A DNA stretch of 32,124 nucleotides from an uncultured Faecalibacterium sp. (GTDB lineage Bacteria > Bacillota > Clostridia > Oscillospirales > Ruminococcaceae). The DNA lies in NCBI GenBank assembly GCA_944385995.1, contig CALWZL010000020.1, forward strand, positions 1 to 32,124. The letters run 5' to 3'. The position numbers and the translations under genes were made by a program. The notes below the pieces were generated by a model. The model made no database searches, was not told where the DNA came from, and was given only the letters and a program-made list of their open reading frames with translations. Positions 26,096-32,124 of this stretch are shown here, piece after piece. Each line of letters starts with the position of its first letter. Within the stretch, counting starts at the first letter, position 1.

Positions 26096-26124
26096 ATTAT
26101 AGGAGAAGCGGTGCTGTTTGTCAA
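26096..26124 (-). promoter_or_regulatory. Promoter of the metG T-box
   Basis: TTGACA (26124-26119) and TATAAT (26101-26096) are exactly 17 bp apart: a consensus promoter on the minus strand. Confidence 0.93.
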
Positions 26125-26191
26125 CAGGGGATTTGCCCGCCCGAAAAAATCCCGCCCTTCCGTGATGTCCGGGGCAGGGGAGAGGCAAAAC

Positions 26192-26238
26192 AAAAAACCT
26201 GGCGGATGAGAGCGGTTGCAAGCCTCTCATCCGCCAGG
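26192..26238 (-). terminator. Terminator of the large ncRNA
   Basis: A perfect 15-bp stem (26224-26238 with 26198-26212) has an 11-nt loop and, on the minus strand, a tail TTTTTTGTTTTG. It is a textbook intrinsic terminator and belongs to no recognised gene. Confidence 0.95.
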
Positions 26239-26471
26239 ATGCTTACTTCTTCGGAGTCATAGCCTCTTTACCTCACATTGCCTATTTTTCGGAGTTGACC
26301 TCGCCTTTCATAGTGTTGGCCTTCCTTATGCTTTAGGAAATGATAGGGTAGGGGATCGCCGATTTAACTAGTACATTGGTTTCAAGCCTCATCCGAATCG
26401 TTGGATTGCGTCTTACGAAGGACCTTCATAGAAACACATTCTCTCGATTGAATCACTCCAGGGGACAAGTT

Positions 26472-26574
26472 ACCTAAATCATTGGAGTACTCCCTCCGTG
26501 TTACTCAAATATCTGCATCCATACAGGGACTTTCATGGGGGATCATCCTCTCAGGGGTGCGAATCTATTTGAAT
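26472..26574 (-). repeat. Duplicated RNA domain, downstream copy
   Basis: This copy shares a 40-nt block (26472-26511) with 26971-27011 at about five differences and one indel. Its closing helix is TATTTGAGT/ATTCAAATA (26503-26511 with 26566-26574). It contains the self-complementary decamer GGAGTACTCC (26484-26493). Confidence 0.85.
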
Positions 26575-26970
26575 GACCGTTGCTCGGATAGGGGATTATT
26601 CAGCTTAAAAATGTTACCTCGCAGCACTTTTTTGGATTTGATCTCTGGGAAACGGTGTTGTGCAAATCTTCCGGCTTCCAGTGCATTGTACCTCGATCCT
26701 GTCGATGCTTCGATGGGGCACATCGCCGCCGATCAAGCCAATGGATCTTTTCTCCTGCCTGCAATTTCCAGATGGATTCGGGCCCTGTACAGCAACTCTC
26801 ATTGGAATTACCTTTTACAGTTTCTTTCTCCTCCAAATTGACACCTTGCAGGGAACTGATCTGCCTTCCGCCCTAGCTTCCGGCACTTTTGATCGATCGA
26901 ATGCAGGTCCAGCCTACCTTGCTGTGCATCATTTCCGATCTGGTTTTGCGTTTGCCTTGAGGCCACGACT

Positions 26971-27069
26971 ACTTAAATCATTGGAGTAGCTCCTTCCGTG
27001 CTATTCAAATACTGGTATCCGTAAAAAGGCTTTCATCATATGAATCACTTCCTGCGGATCTATTTGAAT
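26971..27069 (-). repeat. Duplicated RNA domain, upstream copy
   Basis: The closing helix TATTTGAAT/ATTCAAATA (27003-27011 with 27061-27069) is perfect, with an inner helix ATCCG/CGGAT. In the other copy the equivalent inner pairs are U-G and G-U, so both copies can fold alike. Spacing between the copies is close to 500 bp. Confidence 0.85.
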
Positions 27070-27195
27070 TGCCAAGGGGTTTCTCGACAGACTGTTCGTA
27101 AATCGCTTTTATATGCTAAAGACTTCGCTTTTAAATCTTTTAGATTTTACTGTATGCGGGGGAAACATCCCGTTCTGGTAAGCGGCTTTTCGCTT

Positions 27196-27246
27196 TCAGC
27201 AATTCCCGACAGTCTGTCCGAACTGTGCGGGTGTCGTATCAACCAT
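27196..27246 (-). CDS. Possible 16-codon ORF near the 5' end of the large RNA
   Basis: ATG 27246 follows AAAGGAG (27262-27256) by 9 nt, and a second AAAGGGAG lies just before it. The peptide would be MVDTTPAQFGQTVGNC. The ORF overlaps one arm of the long-range helix (27209-27218), so translation could alter folding. It may equally be chance; no family is recognisable. Confidence 0.3.
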   Translation of the reverse strand: MVDTTPAQFGQTVGNC

Positions 27247-27329
27247 CGGTCTTCGCTCCTTTCTCCCTTTAAGTCAGCGGGGTTGGATCACCTTTGATCC
27301 TCTGCTGTACTTTCTTGGTTTCTGGCTAT

Positions 27330-27358
27330 AGTATAGCCGAAAAGGCAGCCGCTGTCCA
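27330..27358 (-). promoter_or_regulatory. Promoter of the large ncRNA, with palindromes
   Basis: TGGACA (27358-27353) and TATACT (27335-27330) are 17 bp apart. A perfect palindrome GGCTATA-G-TATAGCC (27324-27338) covers the -10. An AGAATCC-ACAA-GGATTCT inverted repeat (27364-27381) lies just upstream of the -35, followed by an AT-rich tract. Both are candidate operators. Confidence 0.72.
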
Positions 27359-27445
27359 TTCGCAGAATCCACAAGGATTCTATGGATATTTTATATAGAT
27401 TTAACATTATATGTTGATATATTCTTGTCAAATTGGCGCATGACA

Positions 27446-27480
27446 GGCAAAACAAATCCCCGCACCCACCGGCGCGGGGA
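27446..27480 (-). terminator. Terminator of argS
   Basis: TCCCCGC (27457-27463) pairs with GCGGGGA (27474-27480). The minus-strand tail is TTTGTTTTGCC. It lies 7 nt after the argS stop. Confidence 0.85.
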
Positions 27481-27487
27481 AAAGGGA

Positions 27488-29302
27488 TTACATCTTGTCG
27501 GGGACGTTGATCTTGAACATGGTCAGAACGTTGCGGATCACGTTGCGTACGCCGATGCACAGGGCGATGCGGGCCTGCTGCAGGGCGGGATCTGCGCCCT
27601 GGATGCGGCAGCTGCCATAGAACCGGTGGAATGCACTGGCCAGATCGATGACAAAGCGGTTGATCCGGCTGGGATCGTACTTTTCAGCGGCCAGGACGAT
27701 TTCCTGGGGGAAGGCGGCCAGCATTCGGATCAGATCCAGCTCGGCGGGATCGGTCAGAAGGGTGGCGTTGGTGTTTTCCACACCCAGGAACTCGACGCCT
27801 TCGCCGGCCAGCTTCCGCAGGATGGAGCAGATCCGGGCGTGGGCGTACTGGACATAGTAGACCGGGTTGTCGTTGTCGGTCTTGACGGCCTGATCCAGGT
27901 CGAAGTCGATGCTGCTGCCTGCCTCGTGCATATTGAAGAGAAAGCGTGCGCTGTCGATGGGCACTTCCTCCAGCAGATCGGTCAGGGTGATGGCATTGCC
28001 GGTCCGCTTGGACATACGGACGGGCTGGCCGTTCTGCATCAGATTGACCATCTGCATCAGGACCACATCCAGGCGGCTGCCGTCCAGACCGATGGCGTCC
28101 ATGGCGCCTTTCATACGGGCGACGTGGCCGTGATGGTCGGCGCCCCAGACATCAATGGCCTTGTCAAAGCCGCGGTCGGACAGCTTGTTGTAGTGGTAGG
28201 CAATATCGGCGGCGAAATAGGTCGGGATGCCGTTGGCGCGGACCAGAACCTCGTCCTTGTCCTCCTCGACGCCGTCGTCGGATTTTTTCTTGTTGGCGGC
28301 GCCGTATTTGGCGGCATACTGGGCGCTGCGGTACATAATGGCGCCGTCCTCAGCCTTGTAGCAGGCACCCTTTTCCAGCAGCTGATCCACAACATGTTTG
28401 ACTGCGCCGGAGGCGTGCAGGGTGCTTTCGGGGAACCAGACATCGTACTGAATGCGGTACTTGCCCAGGTCGGTCTTGAGGGCCGCGATGTTCTTGGGCA
28501 GGGCGTAGCCCACCAGGGCGTCCTTCAGGGCACCGAAGGCCTCGCTCTCATAGAGGGCGTCGTCCTTCAGGCCGCGGCAGGGAGCGGCGTACTTGTCACC
28601 CTCCTTGGCGGCAAATTCCAGAGCCAGCAGGGTGATGTCGCCGCCCTGGTAGCACTCCTTGGGGAGGGGATATTCACGCTCGTCGTAGTAGTGCTGGAGG
28701 TACCGGATGGCAAGACTCTTGCCGAACTTCTGGATCTGGTTGCCGGCGTCATTGATATAGAACTCGCGGGTCACGTCATAGCCGGCCCATTCCAGGACGG
28801 CGGCCAGGCAGTCGCCCAGTGCACCGCCGCGGGCATTGCCCATGTGCATGGGGCCGGTGGGATTGGCGGAGACGAATTCCACATTATAGCGCTTGCCCTG
28901 ACCGTAATCGGTCTGACCGTAATGGGTGTTGGAACAGGCAGCCATCACCACCCCGGCCCAGAAAGAGGGGGCCAGGAACAGGTTGATAAAGCCGGGACCG
29001 GCGGTTTCAGCCTTGGCAAAACAGCTGCCGCTGAGAGAAGGCAGATGTGCCAGGATGGCCTCGGCGATCATTTTGGGGGCCTTGTGCCAGGTGCGGGCGC
29101 CGGCCATGGCGAGGTTGGAAGCAATGTCTCCGTTTTTGGTGTCGGCGGGGACCTCCACAATGAAGGCCGGCAGGTCAGCCGCAGGCAGATCGCCGGCATC
29201 CATGGCGGCCTGAGCGGCCTGGGTCAGCAGGGCGCGGGCCTCGGCCAGAGCAGCCTGGCGGGGGTTGTAGTTCTCGAAAGCGGGGTAGGTTGCGTTGTTC
29301 AT
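27488..29302 (-). CDS. argS: Arginyl-tRNA synthetase
   Basis: This 604-aa class I synthetase has an N-terminal Add-1 domain, HMGN (153-156) as the HIGH signature within ANPTGPMHMGNARG, the MSK loop at 430-432 (VRMSKRTGN) and a C-terminal DALR anticodon-binding helix bundle. ATG 29302 follows AAAGGA at a rather long spacing. It is 53 nt after the DUF1934 gene with no promoter or terminator between, so it is the last gene of the ddl operon. Confidence 0.97.
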   Translation of the reverse strand: MNNATYPAFENYNPRQAALAEARALLTQAAQAAMDAGDLPAADLPAFIVEVPADTKNGDIASNLAMAGARTWHKAPKMIAEAILAHLPSLSGSCFAKAETAGPGFINLFLAPSFWAGVVMAACSNTHYGQTDYGQGKRYNVEFVSANPTGPMHMGNARGGALGDCLAAVLEWAGYDVTREFYINDAGNQIQKFGKSLAIRYLQHYYDEREYPLPKECYQGGDITLLALEFAAKEGDKYAAPCRGLKDDALYESEAFGALKDALVGYALPKNIAALKTDLGKYRIQYDVWFPESTLHASGAVKHVVDQLLEKGACYKAEDGAIMYRSAQYAAKYGAANKKKSDDGVEEDKDEVLVRANGIPTYFAADIAYHYNKLSDRGFDKAIDVWGADHHGHVARMKGAMDAIGLDGSRLDVVLMQMVNLMQNGQPVRMSKRTGNAITLTDLLEEVPIDSARFLFNMHEAGSSIDFDLDQAVKTDNDNPVYYVQYAHARICSILRKLAGEGVEFLGVENTNATLLTDPAELDLIRMLAAFPQEIVLAAEKYDPSRINRFVIDLASAFHRFYGSCRIQGADPALQQARIALCIGVRNVIRNVLTMFKINVPDKM

Positions 29303-29355
29303 GGGTATGTGATTCCTTTCTCTTGGACAGATCCAAACAGACGGTGCCAGTCCGG

Positions 29356-29799
29356 TCAGTTGACGTGGGTGACGGTGACTTCCAGGGAATTTTTGCTGAT
29401 GAGGGTGGACACATCGCCGTCCAGCAAGTAGCTGAACCGGGCGGTGCCGCCCTTTTCGTTCAGGCCGCACTCGATGCCGTCGGCGGTCACCCCGAGGGTC
29501 ACCGAGCCGTAGCCGGTCTCATAGTGGCAGAGATTGCGCCGGCCCTTCTCGATGATGAGCTGGCTGCCCTGGGGCCCGAAGCGGAGCATGGCCACCCGGC
29601 TGGAGTCGGCCGCAATCTTTAAGGTGGTGACGCAGCCCTCATAGCCGGTGGTTTCGGTCTCCCGGTAGGTGATATAGTAGCTGCCGTCCCGGATGGCAAA
29701 GCTGCCGCGGGTCATCAGCTCCACCTGTTCGGTCTCGCCGTCCTGTTCAATCTGACTTTTGATCCGAATGATATAGTTTTCCTTTAAGGCTTTGCTCAC
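29356..29799 (-). CDS. DUF1934 family beta-barrel protein
   Basis: This 147-aa protein matches the DUF1934 (YwiB-like) family in length, in position next to argS, and in motifs (SQIEQDGETEQVELMTRG, YYITYRETETTG, RFG). The predicted fold is a small all-beta calycin-like barrel and the function is unknown. The start is taken as GTG 29799, since GAGGA overlapping the murI stop lies at the right distance; upstream codons run inside murI. Adjacency of this family to argS is common in Firmicutes. Confidence 0.87.
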   Translation of the reverse strand: MSKALKENYIIRIKSQIEQDGETEQVELMTRGSFAIRDGSYYITYRETETTGYEGCVTTLKIAADSSRVAMLRFGPQGSQLIIEKGRRNLCHYETGYGSVTLGVTADGIECGLNEKGGTARFSYLLDGDVSTLISKNSLEVTVTHVN

Positions 29800-29812
29800 A
29801 GTTTTGTTGTCC

Positions 29813-30637
29813 TCAGTATTTGTCGATGCAGATCTGTTCAGCCGTCCCGCCCCGGTATTCACCCAGGAACAGGTCGGCCGTCTGGACGAAGCTGTCAGGC
29901 ACATCGCTCACAAAAAAGTGGGTGGTGCCGTGGGCGCGGTTGGCCCGCAGTCCCTTGCTGCTGAGCAGCTGGCCCAGATCATCGGCGGCGGCACGGCCGG
30001 GGTCGATCAGAGTGACCGACGGGCCCATGTATTCACCGATCATCCCCGCCAACAGCGGGTAGTGGGTGCAGCCCAGGACCAGGGTGTCGACGCCGGCAGC
30101 CCGGATCTCCTCCAGATACTGGCTGATGACCAGTCGGGTGACCTGCTGGCGCTCGGGGGCGGAACCGTCCACATAGCCGTTTTCCACCAGCGGCACAAAG
30201 AGGGGACAGGACCGGGCCGTGATCTCAGCTCCCGGCACCAGACGGCGGAGCAGCTGCTCATAACTGTGGGAGCGGATGGTGGCCGCGGTGCCGATGACGC
30301 CGATCTTCCGGCTGCGGGTAGCCCATGCAGCTTTTCGTGCCGCCGACGCCACCACGCCCATATAAGGTACGGGAAGCTTGGCGGCCTCTGCGGCGGGATA
30401 GGTGCTGGAGACGGTGCCGCAGGCGGCCATGATGCACTTGACGTTCTGGGACAGCAGGAACGCGATGTCCTGCCGCGCATACTGCAAGATGGTCTCATGG
30501 CTGCGGCTGCCGTAAGGCACCCGGCCGGTGTCGCCAAAATAGACGATGTCCTCGCCGGGGAGCTGTTTGCGGAGTTCCCGGACGCCGGTCAGGCCGCCCA
30601 GGCCGCTGTCGAATACGCCGATGGGGCGATTATCCAT
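29813..30637 (-). CDS. murI: Glutamate racemase
   Basis: This 274-aa enzyme makes D-glutamate for MurD. FDSGLGG is at 9-15 and the two catalytic cysteines are Cys73 (AACGTVSS) and Cys190 (LGCTHYPLL), with His192. The first motif reads CGT instead of the usual CNT. ATG 30637 overlaps the end of ddl by 8 nt, so the two are coupled. Together with murD at 7774 the window holds both D-Glu steps of peptidoglycan precursor synthesis. Confidence 0.95.
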   Translation of the reverse strand: MDNRPIGVFDSGLGGLTGVRELRKQLPGEDIVYFGDTGRVPYGSRSHETILQYARQDIAFLLSQNVKCIMAACGTVSSTYPAAEAAKLPVPYMGVVASAARKAAWATRSRKIGVIGTAATIRSHSYEQLLRRLVPGAEITARSCPLFVPLVENGYVDGSAPERQQVTRLVISQYLEEIRAAGVDTLVLGCTHYPLLAGMIGEYMGPSVTLIDPGRAAADDLGQLLSSKGLRANRAHGTTHFFVSDVPDSFVQTADLFLGEYRGGTAEQICIDKY

Positions 30638-31739
30638 GGTGCGCCACCGCCCTTTCCATTGCAAGAGCAACGAGGCGGTCGATGAGCTGGGGCAGAGGGG
30701 TGCCTTCGTGCTCCATGAGTTTCGGATACATGCTGATGGATGTGAAGCCGGGGAAGGTGTTGATCTCGTTGATGAGGACCCGGCCGGTGCCCCGCTCCAC
30801 AAAGAAGTCGCAGCGGGCCAGACCTTCACAGCCGACAGCTGTGTAGGCTTTGGCGGCGTAGTCCTTGACTTCGTCCAGTTTTTCCTCGGACAGACGGGCC
30901 GGAATCAGGGTCTCGCTGACGCCATTCTTGTATTTGTCGTCGTAGGTGTAGAACTCGGCGCCGGCCAGAATCTCGCCGGGACGGGTGGCGGCGGCGGGCT
31001 CGGAACCAATCACCGCGCATTCCACCTCCTGGCCGTCCACAAAGGATTCAAAGACTACCTTCCGGTCGTTCTGGAGGGCCAGCTTGACGGCAGCGTCCAG
31101 CTCAGCGGCATTGGCTGCCTTGCTGATGCCCACGCTGGAACCGGCATTGGCCGGCTTGACAAAGATAGGCCAGCCCAGCTTTGCCTCCAGGGCGGCATAG
31201 ATGCCGGCGGGGTCGGCCTCCAGCTGGGCTCTGGTATAGGCTGCCCAGGCACAGTGGGGAATGTTGTTGGCGGCAAACAGGGCGTTGGCCACTGCCTTAT
31301 CCATGCAGACCGCACTGGCCAGGACGCCGCAGCCCACATAGGGGATGCCGGCCAGTTCCAGCAGGCCCTGGACGGTGCCGTCCTCGCCCCACAGACCGTG
31401 GAGGGCGGGGATCACCACGTCGATGTGGAGCTTTTCCACATGGCCGGCGGGGGTGAACAGAATGGCGCCGTGGTCGGCGCGGTCGGGGCTGATGGAACAG
31501 GGCATATTGCCCGGCAGTTCTTCCCAGCTGCCGTCTGCCATCTGGGCCGAAGAGGCCTCGGTGTACAGCCAGCGGCCGTCTTTGGTGATGCCGATCTTGA
31601 TGAGCTCATACTTTGCGGGGTCCATGTTGTCCACAAAGGTGCCGGCCGATACACGGCTGATCTCATGTTCACTGGACATGCCGCCGAACAGCAGTGCCAC
31701 GCACAGCGGATGGGCGGCGGAATTTTCCTCGGAATACAT
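30630..31739 (-). CDS. ddl: D-alanine--D-alanine ligase
   Basis: This 369-aa ATP-grasp enzyme joins two D-alanines for the peptidoglycan stem. Visible motifs are LFGGMSSEHEIS at the start, HGLWGEDG, VKPANAGSSVGISK for ATP binding, and NEINTFPGFT for Mg2+ and the catalytic loop. The start is ATG 31739, after GAGGAG; an in-frame GTG at 31751 lies inside that binding site. It is the first gene of the ddl-murI-DUF1934-argS operon. Whether it makes D-Ala-D-Ala or a variant depsipeptide is not decided by what I can see. Confidence 0.93.
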   Translation of the reverse strand: MYSEENSAAHPLCVALLFGGMSSEHEISRVSAGTFVDNMDPAKYELIKIGITKDGRWLYTEASSAQMADGSWEELPGNMPCSISPDRADHGAILFTPAGHVEKLHIDVVIPALHGLWGEDGTVQGLLELAGIPYVGCGVLASAVCMDKAVANALFAANNIPHCAWAAYTRAQLEADPAGIYAALEAKLGWPIFVKPANAGSSVGISKAANAAELDAAVKLALQNDRKVVFESFVDGQEVECAVIGSEPAAATRPGEILAGAEFYTYDDKYKNGVSETLIPARLSEEKLDEVKDYAAKAYTAVGCEGLARCDFFVERGTGRVLINEINTFPGFTSISMYPKLMEHEGTPLPQLIDRLVALAMERAVAHHG

Positions 31740-31772
31740 TGTTGCATTCACTCCTCTATCTTTATAGAAGCC

Positions 31773-31811
31773 CCCTGACGGGGGCGTTCAATCATAATTA
31801 CACCCATCATA
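31773..31811 (-). promoter_or_regulatory. Promoter and leader hairpin of the ddl operon
   Basis: An extended -10 TGG-TATGAT (31811-31806 for the hexamer) is the best candidate, with no clear -35. The leader holds a GCCCCC/GGGGGC hairpin (31773-31788) with a 4-nt loop, then GAGGAG. No T-box or known riboswitch is visible. Confidence 0.45.
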
Positions 31812-31972
31812 CCATAAAAATGCGCCGGTTTCCATATTCAACGGCAAAATGCCGCCCCAAAATGATGAAAAAATGTCCCCTCTCCCGGTAAATCCGTTCT
31901 GCGCCGGCTGGGGAAAAAGGTCCGGTTTTGCCGCCGGCGTGAAAAAAATCCGAAAGATGGGCAAAATACTGC

Positions 31973-32001
31973 TTGACGGAAGAGAGAAAGCGTGCTAGAA
32001 T
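31973..32001 (+). promoter_or_regulatory. Promoter of the right-edge gene
   Basis: TTGACG (31973-31978) and TAGAAT (31996-32001) are 17 bp apart, with a TGC extended -10. The leader is about 95 nt and contains GCGCC/GGCGC and CGCCG/CGGCG hairpins (the latter 32047-32059) before a GGAGGTG site. Confidence 0.82.
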
Positions 32002-32103
32002 GATAGCACCTCTTTTGCGGGATTATTCAGTGCGCCTCTTTTTGGGCGCCGGCCCGGCGAACGAGGGAGGTTCGATAACCGTTATATATGGAGGTGTCAA
32101 CAA

Positions 32104-32124
32104 ATGACAGTGAAAATCACTCTG
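32104..32124 (+). CDS. Start of a plus-strand gene cut by the window edge
   Basis: Seven codons (MTVKITL) follow GGAGGTG by a suitable distance. The product cannot be identified. Confidence 0.6.

Larger units (their letters stand above)
26192..27323 (-). ncRNA. Large structured non-coding RNA of about 1.1 kb, class not recognised
   Basis: The unit has a minus-strand promoter (TGGACA-17-TATACT), a strong terminator, and no convincing gene in between; the longest frames are under 80 codons in any reading on the minus strand. GC is about 40-53% in sampled lines against about 65% in flanking genes. Structure: two copies of a roughly 100-nt domain, a 10-bp long-range helix (27209-27218 with 27086-27095), hairpin AAATCT/AGATTT (27133-27147), hairpin TTCCT/AGGAA near 26325, and GGATC/GATCC at 27285-27300. 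Size and repeats recall large bacterial RNAs such as OLE, GOLLD or ROOL, but I see no diagnostic match. Positions +30 to +42 complement the 16S rRNA 3' end. Confidence 0.75.
26183..27456. repeat. 12-bp direct repeats flanking the ncRNA segment
   Basis: AGGCAAAACAAA occurs at 26183-26194 and 27445-27456, with GA-N before each copy. The copies form the T-tails of the ncRNA terminator and the argS terminator. They may mark an inserted cassette, or simply be similar terminator tails. Confidence 0.5.

Noticed and set aside
26614-26802. A 62-aa minus-strand protein (MRVAVQG...) inside the RNA
   Set aside because: A weak AAGG site precedes it, but its composition is not protein-like, no family is recognised, and it overlaps RNA hairpins. 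I keep it only as a remote alternative to the non-coding reading.
26482-26841. A 119-aa plus-strand protein in the ncRNA region
   Set aside because: It has no ribosome binding site or family resemblance, and it runs through the repeated RNA domain in a different frame from the other copy.
27275-27295. 3' end of a 16S rRNA gene, because GGTTGGATCACCT is present on the plus strand
   Set aside because: Only this 13-mer matches. The upstream sequence lacks the conserved 16S helices, no spacer or tRNA follows, and the unit's promoter and terminator are on the other strand.
26192-27323. Group II intron, retron or degenerate transposon in the AT-rich segment
   Set aside because: I found no reverse transcriptase or transposase remnants, no GTGYG start or domain V-like hairpin, and no terminal inverted repeats. 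The 12-bp direct repeats alone are not enough.
27406-27431. A promoter TTGACA...TATAAT upstream of the ncRNA
   Set aside because: The spacing is only 14 bp. The TGGACA-17-TATACT pair nearer the RNA is better placed.

Overview
This window looks like chromosome of a GC-rich, strictly anaerobic Firmicute of the Faecalibacterium / Subdoligranulum / Gemmiger type (Oscillospiraceae). I infer this from strong AGGAGG ribosome binding sites, two T-box leaders, a class I hybrid cluster protein, a PF06838 methionine gamma-lyase-like enzyme and GC-rich Clostridia-type proteins. No species name can be proven from the sequence alone. I saw no tRNA, CRISPR array, insertion sequence or phage gene.

Layout. 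Positions 1-3710 hold a redox/nitrosative-stress block: a divergent partial gene, a cupin, hcp, and an unrecognised ferritin-like di-iron protein. A TGTTG-N6-CAACA operator sits at -41.5 of a candidate cupin/hcp promoter. Positions 3859-5751 hold two small XRE-regulator plus membrane-protein modules. One membrane gene is broken by an exact 29-bp tandem duplication. Next come an orphan oligopeptide-binding lipoprotein (minus), murD-GNAT-PF06838 (plus), pepC (plus), a YfbR-type nucleotidase (minus) and a YfhO-family membrane protein (plus). A MATE exporter and its divergent MerR regulator share a classic 19-bp-spacer promoter.

Positions 18229-21516 are a tryptophan uptake unit: a T-box leader with a UGG specifier and a UGGC acceptor-binding sequence, followed by trpX-trpY-trpZ. 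A second terminator-like hairpin lies between the T-box terminator and trpX. The minus strand then carries a 77-aa unknown protein, a TatD-family nuclease, an EamA permease and metG. metG is led by a T-box with an AUG specifier and a UGGU acceptor-binding sequence.

The most unusual part is 26192-27358. This AT-richer stretch of about 1.1 kb has no convincing long gene. On the minus strand it has its own promoter (TGGACA-17-TATACT) and a strong intrinsic terminator (15-bp stem, then T6). It contains two copies of a roughly 100-nt structured domain whose differences keep the helices pairable. Near its 5' end it carries 13 nt complementary to the conserved 3' end of 16S rRNA. I interpret it as a large structured non-coding RNA that I cannot assign to a known class. 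A 12-bp direct repeat flanks it.

The window closes with a minus-strand operon ddl-murI-DUF1934-argS, which joins peptidoglycan precursor synthesis to arginyl-tRNA synthesis. A divergent promoter, a structured leader and the first seven codons of a plus-strand gene follow.
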